Notes under the pieces: generated by a model
Seen by the model: only the letters and a program-made list of their open reading frames with translations
Database searches by the model: none
Told to the model about the DNA's origin: nothing
Assembly (NCBI GenBank): GCA_002794775.1
Contig: NBAY01000100.1
Coordinates: forward strand, 1 to 64,000
Length of the DNA stretch: 64,000 nucleotides
Source of the DNA: Porodaedalea pini
Taxonomy: Eukaryota > Basidiomycota > Agaricomycetes > Hymenochaetales > Hymenochaetaceae
Direction of reading: 5' to 3'
In this document: in pieces, positions 22,124 through 32,495 of the stretch
Layout: the number at the start of each line of letters is the position of its first letter
Position numbering within the stretch: position 1 is the stretch's first letter
Program-made: the position numbers and the translations under genes

Positions 22124-24356
22124 CTGCCCCTATCAGAAGTATTGTCACACATCAAATTCATGTGGTTTTGATGCGTCTTGCAGCATAACTGCCAAAATTC
22201 GAGTAAATGACAATTTACTGTGTCAATTCCTCACGATACATGTTCATTAAGCACTCAAAACAAAGTACTTGCTCATCCAAATCCGAATCTGTAAAAATAT
22301 CCGAGGTTAGATGAATATTTTTGTCAAAATAAGTCAAGCAATGTCGACCAGCCCTGTTTCAACACCTCACCCTCACTATATGCAAAAATCATACCCCTTT
22401 CCTCTCATCCCGTAAATTTTTTTCTCCACCTGTAAATTAGGTTCACATGTATGGCAATCCTGTGCATGAGTTTGGTGTCATTCTGTGCACTATTCGTGGT
22501 GTAATGGGGATGTTTCTGTTCTTTGGACACCTGCTCTCACCTGGGTTTGGACAGTCCATTTCATACAGCTCTGCCAATTTGACAGGTAAAAATACAAAAC
22601 TTCTTGCACTACATAGACAATCCTATCTACTACAGCCTGGGTTATTTGGGGGCCCCTCCACCTTGATTTGACACTGTAGTGGTAATTTATTTTTGACCTG
22701 CGTGCTGTAGCACCATGCACCGCCTGCACATCTGAAGTATAGAAGTTGGAAACAACGTGTTGCTTCATAAGTACTACTCCATCTCAAGAAGAGATGGCTG
22801 CAGATATCTCACTGGCATACCAGGTGAGCGTATCTACCATGCAGGACCACTAGTAGATATACAAGTGTATGTTCATGCAAACAGACTTGAAGATGTCCTT
22901 TCAGATCCAGAACAGCAACAGCTGGCAGCCTCTTCTTAGTCAAGAGCAAGGCATAACCATTGTCGCCCACAGTCTAGACAGAAGAGCAGATGGCTTCGCT
23001 GAAGAGAGGTTGGTGTGCTACAATGGTCAGTGGTATATGCAGATTAGGGGTTGGCACGTGAACACATTCACCACAAAAACACCCTTCTCTCTCACCACAA
23101 TGACATGTGGCAAGGCCCTCTCAAACGATGCGTGATCCATTCTCTTCAAGCTGCACCAATCCAATGAGTTCACCATGGACCATCTTTCTGCATTGATGGA
23201 GGTCAATCATTGAACAATCTATTGGATCATAAAAGACTGGGAGGCTACTGGGGGCATCGAGAGAGATGGAAAGAGGACTGGCTGGCCAAGGCTGTTGGAC
23301 TATCTGGATGTACAGGTGAGGTGTAGTGTGCCAGTGCTGATGGACGTTGCTCATCAGGATTCCATTTGCCACCAGTATCTCCTCAGTTCAGTCAATCAAC
23401 GCAGGGACCTATTCCTTGACGAGCTGAGGCAGAAGCTCAGCACATCTTCTGGTAAATACATTTCAGACTCTACGATTTGGAGAACATTGGAACGGGCTGG
23501 ATTCACTATGAAAAGGGTATGGTCTTTCATTTTCATCTAGTCGAGCCCAAATCCAACCTGGTTGAAGATTTCAAAAAAGGCATGCAAACGCAGCAAGACT
23601 GCACAAATACAATATTGTCTCAAAATCGGCGAGAAATACGAAGCTGAACAGCTCATGTTCATTGATGAAAGCGCTTGCGACCGTTGCACTTTCTTGAGAA
23701 AAAAGGCATGGGCTTTACATGGGCATCAAGCCAGCCACAAACAGTTTTTTGCCAGGGGAAAGAGGTATGCGTAGTCCCATCATACCTCAGGGTGTCATAT
23801 GTCAAACTTCCTCCAGGTATTCAATCCTTCCAGCAATCTCTCTTGACAGAATGCTCGACTGCATCATCTTGGAAGGCTCATTCAATACAGAATCCTTTAC
23901 CACTTTCATCACATGTCTCCTCAATCATATGGAACCTTTTCCAGGACCAAACTCAGTCATTGTCATGGACAACTGTGCTATCCACAAGTCGAATGAAATT
24001 CACGAGTTGATCGAATCCAGGTGCAGTGCTTTTTCCTCCCATGCATCGCTCCAGCACTGATGCATTCTGTAATCATGTGTCTAGCGGCATGAAGCTTGAA
24101 TTCCTTCCTGCATACTCTCCAGATTTCAATCCAATTGAATTGGCCTTCTCGCTACTCAAAACTTGACTTCGATGACTTGCCCTGCTGGAAGAAGGAGGAG
24201 ATGTTGTGGTGTATGCACAGCTTTATGGAGAGATTATGTCGATTAGCGCAAATGACTGTCAAGCCTTCTACCAACACTGTGGGTATGTCCACTGGCCCTG
24301 GTGTGTAGCTACCCTCAATTCTCAAGTGAAATCCTCTGACAATGTGCTCAGGTGAA
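22124..24356 (+). repeat. Left 2.2-kb terminal inverted repeat
   Basis: It is the reverse complement of 28554-30786. It appears identical over almost its whole length, with three mismatches in the last 20 bp and only patchy similarity further inward. Confidence 0.85.
22757..24355 (+). pseudogene. Tc1-like DD34E transposase (left arm), with introns and late TGA codons
   Basis: The C-terminal two thirds are clear. A winged-helix segment (QRRDLFLDELRQKL, STIWRTLERAGF) spans 23395-23515. The first catalytic Asp is in MFIDESACD, the second in VIVMDNCAIH and the Glu in SPDFNPIELAFS. I count 34 residues between the second Asp and the Glu, the DD34E spacing of Tc1. GT/AG introns lie near 23518-23541, 23766-23816 and 24021-24086 and restore the frame. 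The N-terminal HTH is only partly visible around 22770-22850. Two TGA codons just after the catalytic Glu (LLKT-stop-LR-stop) break the C-terminus, so this copy may be inactive or make a shortened protein. Transposase acts in the nucleus on the terminal repeats. Confidence 0.7.
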
Positions 24357-24512
24357 TTGGCTGGGACTGCTAGAGATACATAGATTTATAAATAAGCTTT
24401 AAATTGTCATTTGTTCACTTTTCGATCACTGTTACAAGCGGACTACATAAGATGAAGGAAATGTTTGCATAAAGAACAAAAGCAAAGTCATGAAACCAAG
24501 GAGAGGAATAAT

Positions 24513-26396
24513 TTACCATTGAGCCTGCTGAGGCATGACAGCTGCAAGCAGCAGGTCCATGGGTGCCACAGCGGTGTTGACTTCAAGATTTGTGAAATCA
24601 GTTGTCACCATAAAGAACAGTGCTTGTAGGTCCTTCCCACAGCTCGGAAACTTCATTTTGGCCTCAAGTACCACATGTCCCCAAAGATGTTTCAAAGTTT
24701 CATCTGGCGGGGAGCTTGGGTGCACATATGAGTTCCCATCCTTGCGAAGCTCCCAGTCATCTACCAAGATTGCATACAACAGTTGCTTTTGTGCAAGCAT
24801 AGTGCAAGCGAACATAGCATCATTAATTTTTTCTTCCAACTCCTTCAAAGTTCCCTCGATTTGCATCACAGCATGCTGTATGTAGCGAAGCCAGTCCTCC
24901 TCCCCAATGGCATGGACTTTTGTGATCAAACATTGAAGTTTGATGGGTTGTAGGGTATCATCATGATTTGCATAGACATTTTTGAGCTTGAGAAAGCTGT
25001 CACAGATGGTCTCGGCAACTACTGTGAATCTGTCTTGTTCGCCCTGAAGTTGTCTCACCCGTGCACGCAGCATTGCCACATAGCCCAGCAGGGTGGCAAG
25101 CCGGATGTCGAGTTCATCTGTATCAAACTCCCAATATTCTCTCATCATTCTTTTGCCCGTTAGTTTACTAATCCATGACCTGACGACGTTAGCACCAAGG
25201 GCTATTTTTTTCCAGAATGTCATCCACGCCGATGTGTCAAGCTGGTGGTACACATTGAGTGAGTGATACCATTCGTTCGCCCATGGTCTGCCTTCCTTTT
25301 CTATTTTGTCCTCGGATATCTCCACTCCGATAAGTCCTGCACGTTCTTTGAGTAATTTGGTTACGGCCTCCTTCGCAAGTGCATTTGCCTCATCTCTCGC
25401 CTTTGCCTTTCTTGCAGCTTTCTTTTTAATCAGCACCAACAACTCCGACCCCTGCTCTACTGAAAGCTGTGTGTATTCCGAGGTCGGGGTGTTGCTAGCA
25501 GATGCAACTGACACACAAGAGCTTGGCAAGACAATGCTCTCTTTGGCTGGTACATTGAATATGGAAGCGTGGAGAGGGCTATACTAATATCATAGGTAGT
25601 CATTGAGGAAAAAATACATTCCATCGTAGAAATGATGGCGCCCATAGTCGAGGAGGTGTCGGTGCAGTATAGCATTATGCACCTCCACTGACTGATGGTA
25701 AAATTAATCCCAGTAAGTTTGCTTATCAATGGCCAAAATAGGGACCTGCTTATGTTCAATATAAGAGCTCACTCCAGCACATGGATCTGATTTTGAATTG
25801 CGGCAGCTCCTGCATTGTGCAATTCTTGCTTAATGTCCACTGAAGACTGAACGTAGTCTAGCTTTTGATCGACTTCCGCATGGTTCTCTGCCTGCTGCTG
25901 CTCCCATTCTGCCCGCTGCTGTGCCACTTTTTCTGCAAGTTTATCGATCTGTGCAGATAACTCCTCTTGCCATGTTTTCATACCTTGCTTTTGCTTCCTC
26001 CCTGCTGTCAGCCACTGTCCAGTGCAGGTCTCTTTCTCACATTGGATTTCTAAGGACCTTTTTCTTTTGATGAGGTGGCTTCAGCCGCTGCCATCTTTGC
26101 CATCATCTGGATAAAGATCCCTGCAGAAGCTGCAAACCAAAGATAAATTGAAAGGGGTGAAAAAAGAAAGCAACTTGCTCTGACTTACTGTCCAATGTTA
26201 ATGATTCAAAGAGATCATGAGACGCACTTGTGCTGCTACTTAGCTGGTCCTCTTCCTCCTTATGGCTCTCCATGTTGCGATCGAGATCTAATGTGGTGCA
26301 ACAAGGGGATATATCTGAGACAACGTGACTGCAGGGCGTGAGTGATGAGAGGGGACAACGTGGGTGTGAGCTTACATATATCTCAGCCATTATCAT
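24513..26396 (-). CDS. Cargo gene A: coiled-coil hypothetical protein
   Basis: The last exon (up to about 25580, ending at 24513) encodes more than 338 residues: a basic helical segment (KKKAARKAKARDEANALAKE), then a mostly helical domain with conserved-looking Trp/Tyr residues (WANEWYHSLNVYHQ, YWEFDTDEL). Upstream, 25769-25981 is a strong coiled coil rich in Gln and Glu. 26190-26396 is an acidic, Ser-rich N-terminus starting near 26391. A stretch near 26000-26100 shows in-frame stops, so one exon may be decayed. I recognise no family. It is divergent from cargo gene B across about 170 bp, and convergent with the left-arm transposase. Confidence 0.45.
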
Positions 26397-26567
26397 GTGG
26401 ACTGATCTCTATCTGGCGGGCCCCCAACACCTTACTGTACAGCTGGGATGAAGAAGTGTGCTAGGACTTGCCTTTTACAGTTTCTGACCTTATATACCCA
26501 GAGCACTAGCCGAATGCCATAATCTAAGCATTGCATGTTCACTTTTCCACATGGATTTTTTTCTCTT
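26397..26567. promoter_or_regulatory. Divergent promoter between the two cargo genes
   Basis: This is the short spacer between the starts of cargo genes A and B. TATATACCCA at 26491 lies about 75 bp before the ATG of gene B and could be its TATA box. A shared control region is an inference from layout only. Confidence 0.35.
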
Positions 26568-28449
26568 ATGCCTCCTCAATGTACCAAAATCCCCTCCAAA
26601 AAGGCCAAAGTGGCTGAGGAAGCCAAGGCTATCAAAAATGCACCCAAGCATCCCCGTGGCCAACCAAGAAAGATTGCAGAAGCAGCTGCAAGCCCCAAAG
26701 CAAAACTAGCCATTTGCAAGTCCCCACAAACCCCTGCACCTCAAACGCCTTTCAATTTGAATGCTAAACCGACCAGGAGGCTGCTGAAAAAGCATGCCAG
26801 AAAGGTGACTTGGACATCTTGAGAATCTATGCTTACTTGTACTGATATTCTGCTTTTACTCTCTTCCTTTGGAACTGTCGCGAACAGGATTACAACAGCG
26901 ATGATGACAATGATGACGACAATGTCAACGTCAATCCAGCTGCTGTAGCAGAAATCTCAGTCCTTTATGTGGCATGAGCTGGGGGTTATAATGGCCCTGC
27001 TGATGAAACTCTGCAGTTAGACAGTACTTATGAGGAAGTTCCCGACTTCCTATCCGATGACAGCTTTTTTTCGCCGGGTAAGAGATATTTTTACATCATA
27101 AACATGGTCTTACATGTATATCAGATGGCCCTGCCGACTGGAGTATTCCTTCCCTTGGAACAGCCAAGGCATGAGGGATGGTTACGTCAACACCAGCCAC
27201 AGACAGGGCAGACAGAGACATGATTGAAGTAAAGGTCTTGGTTTCAGATGGCATCGGCAGACGGGAGCTGATCTTGTGCTCCGACATGCTATTAAATGAT
27301 TTGTTGGTCGAGGTTGCAAAGGTGACAGGGGGCTCCTGCATCATCACGCGTCTTGGAGTTGAGGGCCCATGGTGTATCAAAGAAGGCCTGAACAAATACC
27401 TTCCAGAGTATCTAGATAATCAGAGTGCATTGGATAAGGTCTTCGCAGAGGTCCGCAAACACCACAAGGAGCAAGTGGCCAAAAAGATGAAAACCAAAAG
27501 TGATCCAAAGATCATCATCAGAGATCTCCCAGAGGTTTGTTCAATTGTGTTTCATCACCAGCTATTTCAACTCAGATATTCTGGCTGGATAGGATTCTAA
27601 TGTGCAGGGCAAAAGGGGCAAAAAGACTCTGGCAAAAGCTAAGCCGACAGTAGCACCACTCGATAATGCGAAGAGCACATATGATAATGAGATTGAGGAA
27701 ATCACACACAAGATTGTAGCGAGCTTCACATGTGATGAGCATGGCGGTAAACTGTGCGCAACGCTGAAAGGTATGCAGGAGCATGTCACATACACTATGG
27801 AGGATGTTGCTGAGCACGCAAAACTTCTTGTGAGTCTTAAATTGTCATTTTGCGCACAAGTCTATATATCTCACTCAAAATGTCTATTGTTATTTCTAAG
27901 CACTGAAACATGCCAGGAGTGACCTACACCGATCCACCTGAGGCTCTTAAACTTCTAGATAGAAAGCCACACAAGTTGTACTCAGCCGCAAGAGCAGCTG
28001 AGAGGAATGCAGAAGTTTATACCCATGCGGCTCCACCTGATCCTGTGTCACACAAACCTCCTGTGATTAACCACCCCTCAACCATGCAGCCACAAGCCAT
28101 GATGCAGCACCCTCTCATGATGCAGAATCCTCTCATGATGCAGACTATGTTTGGCAACAATGTGATCAGTCAAAGGCAGCCTTGAGAGTTCCCATCCATT
28201 AGCAAGTGGCTGGACTCTCTGCATGAGGATATGGAACAGGGCCAAGCTCCCTGCCCTAACTATCAGATTTTTAGGCAGTCATTCAAAGAGCGAGGTCTAG
28301 TTCACCTGGATGATATCCAAGGGCTGTCCAAGGACAACATATGGAAAATAGTGGAGGAGGATAAATTAGTTGTCAACCTTGGCCTTGTCAATCGTCTTCA
28401 TCACTATGCGGACCAAGATTACAACCTCATCGTCAATTCTCACAGCTAA
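26568..28449 (+). pseudogene. Cargo gene B: AT-hook/SAM-like protein, decayed by TGA codons
   Basis: ATG 26568 opens a Lys/Ala/Pro-rich segment with an AT-hook-like core (KHPRGQPRK). After an intron (about 26801-26889) comes an acidic Asp/Asn run. The exon near 27124-27536 encodes a globular region (IEVKVLVSDGIGRRELIL). 27600-27830 is followed by a Met/Pro/Gln-rich linker with MQHPLMMQNPLMMQ repeats. The C-terminal 28185-28449 resembles a SAM-like helical domain (SISKWLDSLH, GLVHLDDIQGLSKDNIW, LVNRLHHYADQD). Three in-frame TGA codons (26976-26978, 27174-27176, 28183-28185) interrupt otherwise continuous coding sequence, each where CGA (Arg) would fit. DNA binding and oligomerisation are suggested by the AT-hook and SAM-like parts, but no function is established. 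Confidence 0.5.
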
Positions 28450-28553
28450 ATGATCACTCCTAATCATTACTATCAAAGCATGTCAATAGAGGACTACACT
28501 CGAAAATGACATAGATTTGTTGATAATTGAAAGCTATTTCCATCCATGTGACT

Positions 28554-30786
28554 TTCACCTAAGCATGTTGTCAGAGGATTTCACTTGAGAATTGAGGGTA
28601 GCTACACACCAGGGCCAGTGGACATACCCACAGTGTTGGTAGAAGGCTTGACAGTCATTTGCGCTAATCGACATAATCTCTCCATAAAGCTGTGCATACA
28701 CCACAACATCTCCTCCTTCTTCCAGCAGGGCAAGTCATCGAAGTCAAGTTTTGAGTAGCGAGAAGGCCAATTCAATTGGATTGAAATCTGGAGAGTATGC
28801 AGGAAGGAATTCAAGCTTCATGCCGCTAGACACATGATTACAGAATGCATCAGTGCTGGAGCGATGCATGGGAGGAAAAAGCACTGCACCTGGATTCGAT
28901 CAACTCGTGAATTTCATTCGACTTGTGGATAGCACAGTTGTCCATGACAATGACTGAGTTTGGTCCTGGAAAAGGTTCCATATGATTGAGGAGACATGTG
29001 ATGAAAGTGGTAAAGGATTCTGTATTGAATGAGCCTTCCAAGATGATGCAGTCGAGCATTCTGTCAAGAGAGATTGCTGGAAGGATTGAATACCTGGAGG
29101 AAGTTTGACATATGACACCCTGAGGTATGATGGGACTACGCATACCTCTTTCCCCTGGCAAAAAACTGTTTGTGGCTGGCTTGATGCCCATGTAAAGCCC
29201 ATGCCTTTTTTCTCAAGAAAGTGCAACGGTCGCAAGCGCTTTCATCAATGAACATGAGCTGTTCAGCTTCGTATTTCTCGCCGATTTTGAGACAATATTG
29301 TATTTGTGCAGTCTTGCTGCGTTTGCATGCCTTTTTTGAAATCTTCAACCAGGTTGGATTTGGGCTCGACTAGATGAAAATGAAAGACCATACCCTTTTC
29401 ATAGTGAATCCAGCCCGTTCCAATGTTCTCCAAATCGTAGAGTCTGAAATGTATTTACCAGAAGATGTGCTGAGCTTCTGCCTCAGCTCGTCAAGGAATA
29501 GGTCCCTGCGTTGATTGACTGAACTGAGGAGATACTGGTGGCAAATGGAATCCTGATGAGCAACGTCCATCAGCACTGGCACACTACACCTCACCTGTAC
29601 ATCCAGATAGTCCAACAGCCTTGGCCAGCCAGTCCTCTTTCCATCTCTCTCGATGCCCCCAGTAGCCTCCCAGTCTTTTATGATCCAATAGATTGTTCAA
29701 TGATTGACCTCCATCAATGCAGAAAGATGGTCCATGGTGAACTCATTGGATTGGTGCAGCTTGAAGAGAATGGATCACGCATCGTTTGAGAGGGCCTTGC
29801 CACATGTCATTGTGGTGAGAGAGAAGGGTGTTTTTGTGGTGAATGTGTTCACGTGCCAACCCCTAATCTGCATATACCACTGACCATTGTAGCACACCAA
29901 CCTCTCTTCAGCGAAGCCATCTGCTCTTCTGTCTAGACTGTGGGCGACAATGGTTATGCCTTGCTCTTGACTAAGAAGAGGCTGCCAGCTGTTGCTGTTC
30001 TGGATCTGAAAGGACATCTTCAAGTCTGTTTGCATGAACATACACTTGTATATCTACTAGTGGTCCTGCATGGTAGATACGCTCACCTGGTATGCCAGTG
30101 AGATATCTGCAGCCATCTCTTCTTGAGATGGAGTAGTACTTATGAAGCAACACGTTGTTTCCAACTTCTATACTTCAGATGTGCAGGCGGTGCATGGTGC
30201 TACAGCACGCAGGTCAAAAATAAATTACCACTACAGTGTCAAATCAAGGTGGAGGGGCCCCCAAATAACCCAGGCTGTAGTAGATAGGATTGTCTATGTA
30301 GTGCAAGAAGTTTTGTATTTTTACCTGTCAAATTGGCAGAGCTGTATGAAATGGACTGTCCAAACCCAGGTGAGAGCAGGTGTCCAAAGAACAGAAACAT
30401 CCCCATTACACCACGAATAGTGCACAGAATGACACCAAACTCATGCACAGGATTGCCATACATGTGAACCTAATTTACAGGTGGAGAAAAAAATTTACGG
30501 GATGAGAGGAAAGGGGTATGATTTTTGCATATAGTGAGGGTGAGGTGTTGAAACAGGGCTGGTCGACATTGCTTGACTTATTTTGACAAAAATATTCATC
30601 TAACCTCGGATATTTTTACAGATTCGGATTTGGATGAGCAAGTACTTTGTTTTGAGTGCTTAATGAACATGTATCGTGAGGAATTGACACAGTAAATTGT
30701 CATTTACTCGAATTTTGGCAGTTATGCTGCAAGACGCATCAAAACCACATGAATTTGATGTGTGACAATACTTCTGATAGGGGCAG
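28554..30786 (-). repeat. Right 2.2-kb terminal inverted repeat
   Basis: It mirrors 22124-24356 about position 26455. The last bases before the TA (30787-30788) are GGGGCAG. Confidence 0.85.
28555..30153 (-). pseudogene. Tc1-like DD34E transposase (right arm)
   Basis: It has the same content as the left-arm gene on the opposite strand: the winged-helix segment at 29395-29515, FIDES near 29250, MDNCAIH near 28940, and NPIELAFS near 28765. It carries the same introns and the same two TGA codons after the catalytic Glu. Sharing the nonsense changes means the arms were copied from each other, or homogenised, after those mutations arose. Confidence 0.7.
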
Positions 30787-30903
30787 TAATATGCCATCTT
30801 CCCCATGAGTATTGGTGCATAAATTGCCACATTACATCAACTAATTTGAGCTTTCTTGATGATGAAAAAATAGTTTACATATATAAGACAGCACAGGACC
30901 TTT

Positions 30904-31217
30904 TGTTAGGACTCAAACTTTCCCTTTTCTTTTAATTACCCCTTTTCATTATATTTAATCATTTTTCCAATCATGTCCCACACTCCCTTCACATGACCTT
31001 CATTCATTCCATTCCATTCCCTTTATGTAATCCTAGACAATTGGGCAACCGGTTCTCACAAGGTGATCACTGTATATAAGGGAGAGGAATCGCATCTGAA
31101 CACCTGTTCTGCTTTTCCTCTTACCTCCGCGATGACCTAGGTGAGACCGCATCCCCCTCCTGTAGTAGAGTATATTGTATTAATCCTCTTACCTCTGCGA
31201 TGACCTAGCCTGAGTAC
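30904..31217 (+). repeat. Solo LTR (5' part), gypsy-2/4/5 family, split by gypsy-1
   Basis: It begins TGTTAGGACT. The remainder continues at 38159-38255, after gypsy-1 and its target duplication. The outer 5-bp duplication CCTTT is present at 30899-30903 and 38256-38260. It has the family LTR features: a TATATAAGG box, then TGTTCTGCTTTT and two copies of the CCTCTTACCTC-type repeat. No internal sequence of its own element remains, so it is a recombination-derived solo LTR. Confidence 0.88.
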
Positions 31218-31640
31218 TGTCATGGACGCTTTTTAAATTATCTTATCTTATCATATCTTATCCATCCATCACTAATCACGCTTATTCCTGCTTACTCATT
31301 ATTCATTACGCTCCTTCTTGCACTATCCTTACTCGCTGACCGATCCTATGATTTCATTATTCTATGAAGTTCCATGATGTTCTATCATCTATCCTTATGT
31401 AGTAGTTAATTCCCTGGTCCGTGCGCAGCTGCTGAAGGGTATATAAGTAGGTAGTCCTCCTGTACTTATCCCCTAGTTTCGACCTGGTCAATTCTACCTG
31501 GCTACGTCCAGAAGCTGCTCCTTATCTCCGCGCTGTGTCAGTGCCCCCTGGCTCACCGCTCTCTCTCTTGTCTCCCTCCTCTCTGACTGAGTTCCGCGCG
31601 ACCCGGCTACCATTTGCGTACCCGTAGTCCGTCGCTGACA
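31218..31640 (+). repeat. Gypsy-1 5' LTR (423 bp)
   Basis: It starts TGTCATGG and ends GCTGACA, and is matched base for base by eye at 37731-38153. A TATATAAG box at about 31440 precedes the presumed transcript start, AGTTTCGACCT at 31475-31485. Confidence 0.95.
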
Positions 31641-31642
31641 CA

Positions 31643-31653
31643 AGGTCGAAACT
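31643..31653 (+). promoter_or_regulatory. Gypsy-1 self-primer binding site
   Basis: AGGTCGAAACT, two bases after the 5' LTR, is the exact reverse complement of AGTTTCGACCT (31475-31485), which lies about 35 nt after the TATA box and so near the predicted 5' end of the RNA. This matches the Tf1-type arrangement, in which the mRNA 5' end folds back to prime reverse transcription instead of a tRNA. Confidence 0.75.
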
Positions 31654-32495
31654 TACCCCTACCGCCTTGCGCATTCTCAGTCACCAACGCCACGCTGGCT
31701 CTAAACATTCGCATCTCCTACCAACAACGATCTCTCTACCGCGCTACCATCTACACCTTCACCTGTACCCCGCAAATCACTCTCACCATTGAACTATTCC
31801 TACTATCTATCATCATCACTCTCAACCCTCATCTCGTCCAACAACCTCAAAACCGACCACTACCTGTCCATAACCCCGAACTCTAGACCAACATTCTCAT
31901 CCGACGCGTCCGACGACTTGGACTGCGACCCCGACTACGATCGCTTCGACCCACACCTATTCTTAGATCGATCTCACGTGCATCGATCAGGCCGATACGT
32001 CGTTAATTCCTTACCTTCATTATTAAACTCACTCGTTTCACAACCCGCCGTCCTCTTTCTATTCGATCAACTAGCGCTCGTTTGAGAGGGGGTAACGTTG
32101 AGTCCGACCCACTCGAGAGTAGCTACCAGGCCTTGGGGGTGATCTTCGGAAAGGTCCCTTGGTGCCCGTTGGAGTCTTCACAGAGGAAGATCCGGGTTTG
32201 ATCAGCAAGTGAAAGTCGACCACCACATCAGGAGTTTTGTTACAGCGCTCAATCAGATCCGCAGGCGTCCGCACCACCTGTCGGCTGGCAGTGTTGTCTC
32301 TGATTTGAGCTGGCTCCACACCCGTACGCTCGACTGCCTGGATCAGCGGCACAGCGGTGGAATACACCACCAGAAGACACTGCCGACGCTGTCCTCGCAC
32401 AACTACCACCCCTGACCGACGACGACCTGGTACGCCTAGACGACGAGCTAGGAGCCCACCAACCACCCCACCCATCACCAACACCACCGCCTATC
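31654..32495 (+). other. Gypsy-1 leader (untranslated region)
   Basis: About 840 bp lie between the primer site and the gag ATG. Short frames are present but no conserved product. It presumably contains packaging signals, which cannot be seen directly. Confidence 0.45.

Larger units (their letters stand above)
22124..30786. mobile_element. 8.66-kb Tc1/mariner-like element with 2.2-kb inverted repeats and cargo genes
   Basis: The termini are CTGCCCC (22124) and GGGGCAG (30786), each flanked by TA, the Tc1/mariner target dinucleotide. Positions x and 52910-x are reverse complements from the ends to 24356/28554. Every frame in one arm has an identical counterpart in the other. Each arm holds a DD34E transposase gene pointing inward, whose stop codon (24353-24355) lies at the inner edge of the repeat. 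Between the arms are about 4.2 kb with two divergent intron-containing genes. The CTGCCCC terminus is not repeated at the inner edges, so this is one long-TIR element rather than two adjacent ordinary transposons. A second, diverged end lies at 1-229. Confidence 0.8.

Noticed and set aside
27096..27395. Minus-strand frame opposite cargo gene B
   Set aside because: It is a shadow of the coding exon on the plus strand, with no domain of its own.
22124..30786. Two independent ordinary Tc1 transposons that happen to face each other
   Set aside because: The outer terminal motif CTGCCCC does not recur at the inner ends of the arms, TA flanks are found only outside, and the arms are mirror images from the terminus to the transposase stop.
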